A stretch of 64,000 nt of DNA from Gymnogyps californianus (lineage: Eukaryota; Chordata; Aves; Accipitriformes; Cathartidae), in contig NC_059486.1 of NCBI RefSeq assembly GCF_018139145.2, positions 11,470,001 through 11,534,000 of the forward strand. The letters are read 5' to 3'. The notes under the pieces were generated by a model. The model was given only the letters and a program-made list of their open reading frames with translations. It searched no databases and was not told the DNA's origin. The position numbers were made by a program, and so were the translations under genes. Every line of letters begins with the position of its first letter. Position 1 is the first letter of the stretch. Positions 27,401 to 39,000 of this stretch are shown here, in pieces.

Positions 27401-28965
27401 TGGAATGCCTACTGCATCTTTCAAGTGCACCATCAAATTTGGATCTCCAATGATTTTTTTACGCTTTCAAACTTGAAAGTGACTTCAGTGCTTTTAGAAA
27501 AGAAGGATAAATAGAAACACTCTGAGCCAGGAGCGCTGTTGGCAGGGTCTGTGAAAACTCTTTCACCCATTTCTGTGAGAAAGATACTATTTTTATCCTG
27601 GGCCATTCTTAAAAAAAGACCATCCTTCAGGTAGCTGTAACGCAGTCAGAACAAGACTGAGAAGGGAGTCCAACAGATTTTAAATTACTATGGAAATCAT
27701 ATTTCCTAAGCAAAATCTAAGTACGTCTGGAGAGAAGTCTCACTAGAAAAGGCTCATTACAATGCTTCATCCTCTTTATTATTGCTCCAAGAGGTAGCTC
27801 AGAATCTCTTCCTATCTTTATGTTAGCAGGAATGAATTTTCTTAAATCTGTCTTCAGCTGAAAGGCTGAAAACCAATACTGACAAAATGAAATTGTTATG
27901 ATTGTTATGACATCAAGATGTATGTATCTGAACTAAAGCGAATGAAGATGAGACCCAACTCTAAGGAACCCTAAAAGTGAATTCACTCTTAGGAGGAAAA
28001 CTGATTTCCATCACTCAAGGTAATAAAAATCTCAAATACAGCGAACAGTTGTTCCATTTTGGACTCTGAGAGCTCAGGAGACTCCAAGATCTGTAAAACC
28101 AAAGTCCAGCACTCACCAAGTTCAATACAGAAGACCAAACTCCATTTTACATGAGCTCTGCACACAAACGTTGCCTCCATGGCAGACTACTGAATCTTTC
28201 AGCTCGAGTTTAGCATCAGCTGTAAGGATATATTTAAAGAATATATATGCTTCCTTCCAGGTAAAGCAGCCCAGCAGTGGTAGGGATTTTTATCTCAATG
28301 TGTGTAAAACACAATCTGTGCACGTTTACTCCCTTATCAGTCACACAAAGTCATGGATATAGTCCTGTAAAAATAACAAAGACAAAATTAGATTTTAGGA
28401 CATACAACGCACTGAGAGCCCCACTGTGGATGCATACCTTGTATAACTTGATTAGGAGTCATTTAATATCCGCTTACAAGGCACTGTCAAAAGTCAGAAC
28501 AGCAAGATTCAGTCACTTGATTACCAAAGGTGGGTAACCAATGTTCTCACAAGACAGACAGTCGGCCGTCTTGAGATCTGTCACTGGCACTACATACTAA
28601 TAAGTGCTTGCAACCATCCATCTTCACAGGCAGATCTGTCTGCAAATCACTAAGCAAACTGGCAAATAGCCAAAGCCTCTGCTCTTTCTCTCCCTCCCTT
28701 TTTTTGGGCCGGAGAGAGAAAGGAAACAATGCCAAGACAACCTTGGCAATTCTCCCTGTGTTTGTCACTACTATCTCTTTTTTCAGCCATTAAGAGTATT
28801 GCAACATACATACAAAGGCAAGAAGAGCATCTGCATGGAGGGGAAGGCAAATGCTTTGACTCATAAGCCCTATTCTTTGCCTAAATCTAGTCCCAAGTGC
28901 TAGACAGCATGTTGATAGGGGATCCAAAAGCGATGTCTGAGGAACAGGTATCAGCCTTTTATGTA

Positions 28966-29070
28966 CTTACCTTAAGAGTATACTTTTGGTGCTTCTAAAA
29001 AAAATATATATATATTTGTATGTATTTGTATACAAGTATATACATTTATTTCAGTAAGCACCAAGGTAAG
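28966..29070. repeat. Imperfect inverted repeat of about 105 bp (potential long hairpin)
   Basis: The right end AAGCACCAAGGTAAG (29056-29070) is the exact complement of CTTACCTT (28966-28973) joined to GGTGCTT (28988-28994); 14 bases interrupt the left arm. Inside these, an AT-rich stem continues: the left run from 28995 (CTAAAAAAAATATATATATA) pairs with few mismatches and gaps with the right run before 29055 (TATATACATTTATTTCAG), closing on a short loop around TTGTATGTATTTGTATACAA. It may be a decayed palindromic transposon (MITE-like), a cruciform-prone AT repeat, or a hairpin RNA source. No target-site duplication was identified. Confidence 0.7.
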
Positions 29071-29529
29071 AAACATACAGACCAGGAGACTGAAACCATT
29101 CTACTGCAGGCTAGAGGCTATTATTGTAGCTATGAACTTGCCCATCTTTTTGCACCAAGGCTTTGAAAGGTTTGTATCAATTCTGTTGACTGTAATCCCT
29201 TCATGACAGTCACAATCAGTGTTTTAAATGCACTTAACTTGATCAGGTCTCAGTGGATTGTTTGCTTTTCCAACTATCATACACTTAGGAAGAGTGGAAT
29301 ATAAGCCTGACCAGCTCGCAGGCATTCTTTTATTGATCCCGACTCTCATCCTGAAGGTGGTGAAGCTCCCACTGACATCAATGAGAGCTCTTTGCCTGTG
29401 TGAGAGAGGAGTGTGTCATATGTTTATTTAAAAATAAACAAAGTGAACTGAATCAAAGAGTGGCGGGTGTTCAGCATCAGTATTTGGAAAAAAACGAGCT
29501 TTATTCTAGCCCAAGGAAGGCACTGGAAC

Positions 29530-29620
29530 CAGAACGGTTCAGTGAATAGGGCCTGATTTCACTTCATCCTACCCCACATTCAAATTTCAACTCTGCTAAT
29601 GGATATTTTTTGGAAAGTGC
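29530..29620 (+). mobile_element. Possible MIR-like or tRNA-derived SINE remnant
   Basis: The segment GGTTCAGTGAATAGGGCCTG, followed by a CATTCAAATTTCAACTCTGC block, resembles the tRNA-derived head of MIR (box A-like region, then 'gttcaaatcccggctctgc'). The expected 'tgtgaccttgggcaag' part does not follow clearly, so this is a weak call. Confidence 0.3.
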
Positions 29621-31229
29621 AGCCAGAGGGGATTCCTGAGTTACTGCTACCCAAATGTTTTCTGCAATAGCCAACCAGTTTTAATAATGACTTTCAATAA
29701 CTACAAACCTCAGGTGGTTTCAGGCCCACTGCACCCTACAGAAAGTTTTTACAGTATAGCCTATCACCAGTGCCCCTACTCCTACAGACCTTTGTGCATA
29801 TAGCATAACCACTGAAGAAAATTTCTTTCAATCACGTTGTCATCCTTTCTCTTTCTAAAAAAGCAATAACAACAACTTTTTTTAATTAACAATCCCATTT
29901 TAAGCTTAAAATACAGCCAATAGGAGAAAATAAAAAATTAACTACAAAAGGCAGGAGTTAGAAGTCACATGGCTGAAACTAATAGAGACCATATTTACTT
30001 AAGTATGTGTATTTAAGTGTTTCAGGTTTAGGATAAGATCCCCTTTGCCAAAAATGTGGCAGCTATATTTGCTAGTCTCCATGGGAAATGTTATAAAGAA
30101 TCAAAAGCAAACAAATTTTCCTTTCAAATAAACTTGACCCGTATGTTTTAGACATATGTTTCCCTTTGAATCCTTGTCCTTCTTTGATGGTGCTACATAC
30201 TTTTCCCCCTTTAAGAGCAAATACTTTGTTGTTATAGCAATACTTTCCCACAATTCTACCATGAGGGCCTCCCTGCTTTCTGAAGCCAGGGCTCGAAAGT
30301 CATCTTCACTCCTTGCACACAGCTTCTCCAGGCAGGATGCCCCAAGCCCTTTCTCTAGTTCTGCATGCAAACTTTAGCTATTGCACTGCCATCATAGCAA
30401 CTAGGAAAAAAATAATCTTAGTGGCATATAACTCAGTGTAGAGGGAAACAGGATTCACTTTTGAATTATTTATGATCCCTTGCACTTTTCTGTTCTCTCT
30501 TCTTGCACACTAATTGATGCATTTTTTTTAATTTTGTTCCCAAGCTCTTTGTGTGGAATTAGCTCTAGCCCTCCTCCTTTAGCTAGGATGAGAATTTTTT
30601 AAGATATCTGAAAAAAATCTTGTCTCGCTGTACCTTACACAGCTTTGGGGTTGTTAACATTCTTGTTAGTTTAGAAATTAACCTCACCCAAATTAACACA
30701 CCGGGCAACAGGTTGCCAAAGGACCATACTGGATTGTCCGGCAGGACTGAATACAAGACCTCTGAATCCAGAAGCAGGAAGTTACAATTGCAAGTAAAAG
30801 GACTTTAACCCTTTGCTTGTGAGCAACGGTGAATTTAGACTTTGCTATAAGGCCCACCCACCACAGGGAGATAAAGGCTCACTCCAATGTACTCCAGAAC
30901 TGTAATCACTTATTCCATGTATTTTCTGCCAATATATTTACAGACCTCCACCAACATACAATTAACAAAAAAGTTATGGTGCTGCTTTCCCCAACTTACT
31001 TCTATATCAGATCTCTCTTGCCTCTGTTCAGCCTCACTCTGTACTTCTGCCCTCATTAGCACTCGTGTATGAACAACTCCGTAGGGAGTCTGGCACTTCA
31101 GAAGTTTCTTCTCTTTCTGGACACGTCTTGTTTTAATTATCTGTTTTTAACAGTATGACTAATTGCTGAAAGAGGAAACTGTGATAATCAGGAGTTGGAG
31201 TGTGCTGTTACAGGCTACTAGTCCTTAAC

Positions 31230-31520
31230 ACAAGTACTCAATGGTTGACCTGATCATGTCCTGACTGAAGTCAATGGAAGCTTTGACACAGATTTAAATT
31301 GTTACAGGATCAGATTTTGGATCAGTTGAGATCTGTGTCATTAACTGTAACCTTTATATAGCATTTACATGCATCAGTAGCTGAATTTTATGGTACTATC
31401 ACACACCCCAAAAAATCCTGGATCAGAGATGGGTGAGGTCATTAACCTGAAGTAATTCCTACTAATATCTATAGGAAGAATTTATCACTGATTGCAACAG
31501 GACTAACACAGAGCATGTGG
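31230..31520. repeat. Possible ancient amniote repeat fragments
   Basis: Phrases such as CTGACTGAAGTCAATGGAAGC, ACAGGATCAGATTTTGGATC and TGATTGCAACAGGACTAACA resemble an old family common in turtle, crocodile and bird DNA, which carries 'gaagtcaatgggag' and 'caggatcaggccc' phrases. Boundaries and orientation are uncertain. The stretch sits directly upstream of the 31.7-kb CR1. Confidence 0.35.
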
Positions 31521-31652
31521 TGAAAGTGATTTTCACAAAGAACCAAGATGATTACATTCAATGAAAAGCACAATTTTTCTCCTCCATCTCCAGCACTTTT
31601 ATCTGTTTAGAGTTTTGTCAATGTGGAAAGCTCACACCTGGGAATTTCATGG

Positions 31653-32279
31653 TTTCCCAGGAGGCCAGCTGTACCCTGGGCTGCATCAAAAGAAGCATGA
31701 CCAGCAGGTCAAGGGAGGTGATTCTCCCCCTCTACTCTGCTCTCGTGAGATCCCACGTGGAGTACTGTGTCCAGCTCTGGAGCCCTCAGCACAGGAAAGA
31801 CATGGACCTGTTGGAGTAGGTCCAGAGGAGGCCACAAAAATGATCACAGGGATGGAACACGCTCTCTTATGAAGAAAGGCTGAGAGAGTTGGGGTTGTTC
31901 AGCCTGGAGAAGAGAAGGTTCCAGGGAGACCTTATTGCAGCCTTTCAGGACTTAAAGGGGGCTTACAAGAAAGCTGGAGACAAACTTTTTAGCAGGGCCT
32001 GTTGCGATAGGACACAGCATAATGGTTTTAAACTAAAAGAGGGTAGATTCGGACTAGATATAAAGGAAGAAATTTTTTACAGTGAGGATGGTGAAACACT
32101 GGAACAGGTTGCCCAGAGAGGTCGTAGATGCCCCATCCCTGGAAATATTCAAGGTCGGGTTGGATGGGGCTCTGAGCAACCTGATCTAGTGGAAGATGTC
32201 CCTGCTCATTGCAGGGGGGTTGGACTAGATGACCTTTAAAGGTCCCTTCAAACCCAAACTATTCTATGATTCTATGATT
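31653..32279 (+). mobile_element. CR1 non-LTR retrotransposon, 5'-truncated 3' end
   Basis: The segment matches the end of ORF2 (after the reverse-transcriptase core) and the short 3' UTR of an avian CR1 LINE. Recognisable peptide pieces lie in more than one frame, for example [10 protein letters not shown] (around 31835) and LFSLEKRRFQGDLIAAFQ (about 31892-31945), so ORF2 is broken by frameshifts and stops. The sequence then runs through the typical 3' region (GTTGGACTAGATGACCTTTA) and ends in two ATTCTATG octamers (32261-32276), the diagnostic CR1 tail. No flanking duplication was identified, as is usual for CR1. It is moderately diverged and is the best single marker that this is bird or close reptile DNA. 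Open frames of 103 and 116 codons here are remnants of the element, not host genes. Confidence 0.95.
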
Positions 32280-32783
32280 TCTAAAATGAAATATTTTTCA
32301 CATGATACATTCTGGATGAAATCCCTTGTTATAACAGGCATTTCAACAAAGTTCAGAAGAAAGCATGTTCCGATGAGAGGAACCAGAATATTGTGAAGTA
32401 CAAATGCATCATGAAAACAGAGGACTGTTTGTATTAATAAAAGAAAATTGTAACGGGACAAAAGAGGTCCCAGTCAGGATCCAAGTCCCATCATACCTGA
32501 CACAGTACAAACACATCCCCAGACATTTTTCTCCTGACACTGTTCTCCTAGATAATGTGCATGGAAGGAAAAGATACTAACTAGTCTGCTTTGCAGGATG
32601 AAACAGATAGCTCTCAGGAGAATTTCACCTTGCAAAATAAATGAGCATGGATATCTAAAAATCAGTTACATGTGTCACCTAAAAGCTAAACTTATTTAAT
32701 TTCTTGTACAGGCCAGAGGCTGCAAGAGAAATCTACCTTGCGCTTATATTGCTCTTCTAGTTTCTTCTCACTTTCCCATCTTC

Positions 32784-32812
32784 CATCTATCTATCTATCC
32801 ACACACACAGAG
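32784..32812. repeat. Short ATCT and CA microsatellite
   Basis: About four CTAT/ATCT units pass into a short CA run (CCACACACACAG). It is a compound microsatellite, too short to be certain of polymorphism. Confidence 0.75.
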
Positions 32813-35800
32813 GAAATACATTTCTCCCTCATTCAACCATTGCACAGGAACTCAGCAATCAGCTCAGACTGATGAATGCACAAGCAGTATCCAGAAGACC
32901 ACAGTCAAGGAAGAAACCACAACTGGTCCTCTTCCCTACATTCTCTGCTGACCCTAGTAGGGTCACTCAGAGCAGCAGAAACTCCTGGTACCATCAAGAT
33001 GCAGACTGACTAGCTGAACACTTGCCTTCCCATCTATTTACACTGTAATCTCAAGAAAGAGTGTTCCTTGGGAATGATGAAGCCCTCTGCATGTAGGACA
33101 GCCAAGATGCCCAGCAGATAGGATTCAAATATGAACACTGGCCCTGGAAAAAGTGAACATCAGCTTTTGTTAACTCTGCTAGATCTGTCCTCTGCTTGTA
33201 CATTCTTACTTGAGGCTCAACACTTGTTAAAGTATTTTATACTTAAGCTATAATTAATATATAAAATAGTACAATTTATATATTTCATATATATTATATT
33301 CATATTGTATACAGAAATATCTTAACATTAGGCTTACTGGCCAGTCATATACTCTTTGGCTCTAATGAATTTTCATTCAATAAGCAAACAAAACCAGAAA
33401 ACTCCAAGAAAACCTCACTAATAAATGTGCCTGTTCACAGGGCTTTCACTAGCCGAGTTCAGAATGACAAATGAAAGACTTCAGATCCATTTTTTGTTTT
33501 CAATAAAAATCTTGTTTAAGTGTCATGAATATTCATGTTTTTGGCATAGCTCCAGATTAAGCAAGAAGAGCCAAATCAAAGAAGAAAACAACAGTCCACT
33601 TGGCTCTACAAAAGGATGTATGTATGGATTTTGTATGCTAAAGCATGCACTTAAAAAAGGTACAAATCAAACTTTGCTGTGACTGGGCTCAAAGGGAAAT
33701 AAATTCCCCCGACACCAAAAGCAATCTCTTAGTATGCAAAAATAATAATGCTAGGCAGTAGTTACTAACTGATCCGAAGTCCACTGGCATCAGTAATGTG
33801 TCACATATTTACATCACAGGAGTGCAAAGGTTGAGGAGCTGCTGGTTCGCAGCTGCTGCTCATGGTGGCAGGAGTGGCAGAGATGACCCAAAGCAGCAGC
33901 TTCTGGAGGCCCTTGGGCTGAAACAGGCGCGTTGTCTCTGGCAGCACTGCAGAGTAGTCTGAAAGGTGCTGCCTGCAGACCTCCAACTCCTCTCCCCGGT
34001 GCAGAGGGAACAGGGTTATAAATTGTGCTTTCTTGGAGACAATCTAGCAGCTCTGTGGTGGCCTCAACCGGTCCTTGTATTTAGGTACGTCAAGGACTGG
34101 ATTTGCAACTAAGCCTTATGCAATGACAAGAGAGAAAAAATTACGCCTAGCGCACTTTTTTTTCCTCCTAGGTCTTTGTATACTTGCATGAAAGAGTCAC
34201 AACCCCTCTCAGAAGCATCACCAGATCTGTTGTGCGTGGGTTCAGTGTTATAGTTCCAGTATGCTGATGGATGTGAGACATGGAAGGATCAACTGAGTGA
34301 CAAGACTGCGGTCTCATCTAGTGGCTCTGGGGATGGCATCTTACCACATGACCTACTGCTTTAACAATTACATAGTACCACTTGCACCAAGGGAGTATAC
34401 TTTCACATATATTTATGTAATAAGCATGTAACACACTTCATTACAATAAACGATAAGAGAGATAACTTGTCTAGAAGACTATTATTTTAGAGAAGTCAGA
34501 GTCACTCTCACCATTATTATTTTCAAGCCTAACCACGTGCAAATTTAATATACAAACACTGGAACTGTGATAACATTCTGTTCCCTCTCATCACATGCTG
34601 CAAAGATATTATTACTCCTTATAAGACAGCCCAAGCGGTATCATATCAAATGCAAGTCTCACATTGTGTTTAATCAGACAAGAGAAATTACAGCTCCAAT
34701 CTCCATATTTCTTTCTCCAGTGAGAATGTAAGAAGGACTTAGCCAAACAGTTGGGTGTTCATGCAATGTAAATCTCAAGTTCTAGCGCAACCAACATTTA
34801 CTCACTTACATAAATTTACTCATATCAGAATATAAAGCTTAATTGAAATGGTCCCATCAGGATCTGCACAAGAAGCATACTAAAAGTTAAACACAAGAAT
34901 TAAGGTTCAACTTAGGAAAAGCTGGAAAGCATCATCCTGTCTCTCTAGAGTGTGGAAAAAAGCATCTCTGTTCCACATATCCACATCTGACAGTTACACT
35001 TCTGCAATGACATCATACTTATGCCTGTAAGAAAATCTGTTCTAAATACATTTCACAGTAGGGTATGGGTCCCAGCAAACGTTGTTCAGGGACTTGTGAT
35101 AAGTCTACGGCAAGCATGCACAACAGGCGGTCAGTGAAGCTGTTTGCTAGGTTTGAGAGCGGTCAGAAGGCAGCGGCGCCCGCTCTTTGCTGGGGCAGCA
35201 GTGCAGAGACAGCCTTCTGCAGACGTACACCCACAGACTCGATGGAGGAGGAGGATGAGCTGTCTCTTGCCCAACCAGTAACTAACAGAGTATTGTGGAT
35301 TGACTGTGACAAGGAGGAAACAGAGGATACTGCAGGGGAAAGAATAATGCAGTAACACTAGACTAACAGTAAATTTTATGGTGATGAAGAGGTGTGCCTG
35401 GAGCTCGATTCAGCCCAAGTTTTTAATCGCTTATCCACTCACTTGAGCTGGGCATCTCTACCCTACGTTATATAGGCATCTTTGTTCTGGATCTCCTCTT
35501 TCTAAAGCATTTGAAAACAGCATGAAGACACAGCACTCCAAAACTCCTTCCAATCTGATAAGTATGATTATGGAAGGCTCTTTACTCAGACGAGCAATCT
35601 GTACCCACAGAACCTGCCCCAAAATTGTTACAACTGTCCACATTAATCTGCCTTGATGATACAAGGATTTCCAGACTCAATACATTGCCAAGTCACTTTT
35701 AATCACAGGTGACAATTAGAGATGTTTAGATCAGGAAAAAAGAAAAAGAAAAAAAAAAAGTCTGACTATTTATCACAATCAGCTTTACCTACCAGGTCAG

Positions 35801-36031
35801 CAACACTCACTTGGAATCTTACAAGAAACACTTCTCAAAGAGCGTTGTAAGCCTTAGATAACATACTAGAAAGATGTAAGAAGCATAAATGGCCAGATTT
35901 AAGAATTCTCTACCAAAATCAATCCAGATTCCAATTTTCTCCAAAATACCTATCTGGAATGAATTCCCACACAAGGCTCTCTTCTGCTCTGAATGACGAA
36001 GCTCTAAAATGCAACAGAGAACAGTTTGCCT

Positions 36032-36057
36032 CCCCCCCCCCCCCCCCCCCCCCCCCC
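36032..36057. repeat. Homopolymer tract of 26 C
   Basis: An uninterrupted run of 26 C on the plus strand (26 G on the minus strand, the sense strand of the TMEM132 gene). Such runs can form G-quadruplex or i-motif structures, are unstable in length, and are often mis-sized by sequencing, so the true length may differ. Confidence 0.95.
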
Positions 36058-39000
36058 ATCATAACAATATGCTCAGACTGAGTTAAACTCAATTTGTGTT
36101 TCTTATTTTTCTTTCCTTTTTGTATTTACGGAAAAGAGAAATAAAAGAGAAAAACAGTTATTCATTGAACAAACACTTGAGTACATGTATATTTCAGAGC
36201 AGCAACTGTGATTTTTAATACAGCTGACTAATTTTCTTATGTTTGTAAAGACTCAATTACTACAATCCCCTTGCATTTTTTCCCCTCTTCTTTCATGCTT
36301 CTGACTCTGAATCAATTGAGAATTTGGTGAAAAGGCAAATCATAGAGCCAATGTAACTAGCCCAGGGGGCCCCTTAAGCACCATTTAAACAATTATCAAA
36401 GTAACGTTCCTTATCCATTGAGACTTTTTTTGAGCAGAGAAGGACACACGGATGTTCACTTGCTCTTGCCATGAATCTGTTAAATTTCCTGCTTGAATAG
36501 CTAGGACTTAAATAAAAAGACATAATAGAAATGAACAGCAGTGGGATATGTGGAGGCGGATATAATTATGCAACACAACAGGACAATCATTGCCTTTCTG
36601 AACAATCAGAGCTTCCTAGAACAAGAAGTTCTTGACCATTTCCCATTCCCAGGAATCGCTCTTACATCCAGCCGAGATCTAGCCATGACTCACTCTCATT
36701 TAGCACTATGAGAACAAGAGAGTTGTTGTGGCTCTTTCTATTGAGCCCTCTTACCTAATACGCCTACTGTACAATGTTAGGCAAGGCATCCCCAAAAATG
36801 ACACCTTCTGGTATTAGCTTTACTAATACGGAAGAAAGGAGTACTATCCCCAAACGAGAATAATCAGTCATATTTAAAATGTAGCTAACAATATGATTCT
36901 TTTACATTACAATAACTCCACAGAAGTAGGAAAGTATCATCTAATTCATATCAAATGGGTAAGCAATTAGACCCCTTTCAACAATATTCATTGTAGTATG
37001 TAGCACACTCCCATCTGCAGGATTAAATAGCATTTCATAAAGCATGATCTTGATTTCGAAAGTTACTGCACATATTTAACTTTGGCCACAGCACATACAG
37101 CTAAGTGCATGAATAGTCTTTTTGCAGAACTGGGGCTTAGAGCTTCAATCCTGCAAATGGTTCTATCCATGCATAGCATTTTTAATGTCATCACTCCCAA
37201 TAGAATGGTCTATCAGACTAAATTGTGCTTGATTTTAGTGCAAGGTGGTACAGAGACATTCCCTCATGGGAAATCCCTATAATAGTTAATAGAGATGAAC
37301 CTAAGAGGGCTGTAAAGATGTTTAATGAGGTTCCATCTGAATCACTCTAAAAGCATATAGAATGTAATACAGAACATGCAAGCCTCTTCTTGTAGATAAA
37401 AATGATTTTTTTTTTTTATTTTTTACTCTAAACCGAAAAGATAATTGCAACATTTATCAGATAATTGTGATAGGGAGCAGGGAGAACCTAGAAAACACTT
37501 GCAGAGAGACTTTTTCCAACAGCATTTTTCCTTTCAAGAAGAGCCAGACCTAACAGCTCTCCCGGGTGGGGGTGGCACAGAGGCTGCGGGGTGTTAGGAC
37601 TCAAAGCAAATCACCTCCCCTACTGTGAGGGAGGAGGCGTTAACACTTCATTCTGCATTTGCATCGCTCCATCCAGGTTTTGAGGAGCCGCAATCTGAAG
37701 GGAACTGGGTAGCAGAGCCTCGTGGAGGGGGACTGAGGCTACCATAGTTTCATACAACGTTTGGGTTTTTTAAGGCAACAAAATACAAGTATTAACACAG
37801 GAAAAGAACTGCTACTCCCATCATTAGCGTTCAGAAAAAGGATAGGAGGGATTTTGAACAACTGCCAAAAGTTCATGGGATCAATTCAACTTCAAAATGG
37901 AGCTGTTTAAGAGCAAAAACAAAGTTAGCATGCCTCATCTGCTATTAGATCCCGTTTCCCTTAAGCACTCACCAACACACAGTCAGAGACTGTTTCCACC
38001 CTGGAGTATCTGAAGTCTAATTAGACATGGGTAGGAGTAAAAACAGAGATGAAGTAGCTGACAAAATTATGCGTGTGTTGAAAGGAGAAACCAGTTACAT
38101 ACCAGGGCACTAGACTTTCAGTTTATTGCTCTCTATCCACTACAATCATGACATATTTGCACAGCTATGGCATCCATTAGGTATACACGATGAATAAAAA
38201 GAACACATTACAGTGGGGTTTATGTCAATGTTTACTTTGAGTAAGAAATAAAAACAGCTGTTACCATAGCAATGGACAAAGCACCCATCACCTGAGATGC
38301 TATGAAAATTAAAGAATGCAAAGTATAGATGACAGCACAGCCATACTTTAGTAACAAAGAGAGATGAGGCATATTAATTTCTGAACAACTATTCAGGATT
38401 TCTTTAAAGATCTTTCAGAAAATATTAAGATTAACCAGCTGTCACTGTCTATAGCCAGCTGATAAAATCTTTGCTCAACTATGTCAATATTTCTGCCCAG
38501 TGTTAATTACAATAGCGGTGTCTCAGACAGATAAGAGAAAAATTCTTAAGCAGTACCCTAGAGTCTTAGAAAATGGAGATTACACAGCATCTTTACACAT
38601 TTCTGTCCAGGCTAGACTGCCACTTGCAATACCTTTCTAGGGCTTTGAACAGCTTGATTTAAGATACTAACACTTCATCACAAAAGTCACTGGGGAATTG
38701 CTTTGAAGCTCAATGTCACCTAGATCAGACCCTAATGGACCTAAGCCACAAGGTTGCTGTTACTTCCCTTCAGAGACTCTGTTGCGGAGTTGAGCTCGTT
38801 AGGTCTGGAATCACCACTTTCACATGTCATCACAAGCACAGCAGAACCCACCAGTAAATCAAAGTCCAGTGTCAAGGATCCAAGTCACCTACTTGAATGC
38901 TGCTGCGATGTTACCTGCAAGGTTGTGCGACCCTCCTGACACTACAGCCAACTTGTGCAACACCGCCTGCTCTCTGTTCCTGTATTTGCGCTGAGCCTCT

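Larger units (their letters stand above)
13126..31652. other. Non-coding stretch, presumed intron 2 (middle)
   Basis: No gene was recognised. It contains the old repeat at 16.5 kb, the MIR remnant at 20.2 kb, a possible MIR at 22.4 kb, the G/T tract at 20.6 kb, poly-T at 23.5 kb, the two candidate conserved elements at 26.2-27.4 kb, the 105-bp inverted repeat at 29.0 kb, a weak SINE at 29.5 kb and old repeat pieces at 31.2 kb. A 127-codon open frame on the minus strand (20326-20709) crosses the G/T tract and part of the MIR and is not considered a gene. Confidence 0.5.

Noticed and set aside
31561..32239. Open frames of 103 and 116 codons
   Set aside because: They are fragments of CR1 ORF2, partly in the wrong frame, not host genes.
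37065..37165. Possible ancient amniote repeat (AACTGGGGCTTAGAGC...CAATCCTGCAAATGG)
   Set aside because: The resemblance is too short and scattered to support a feature.
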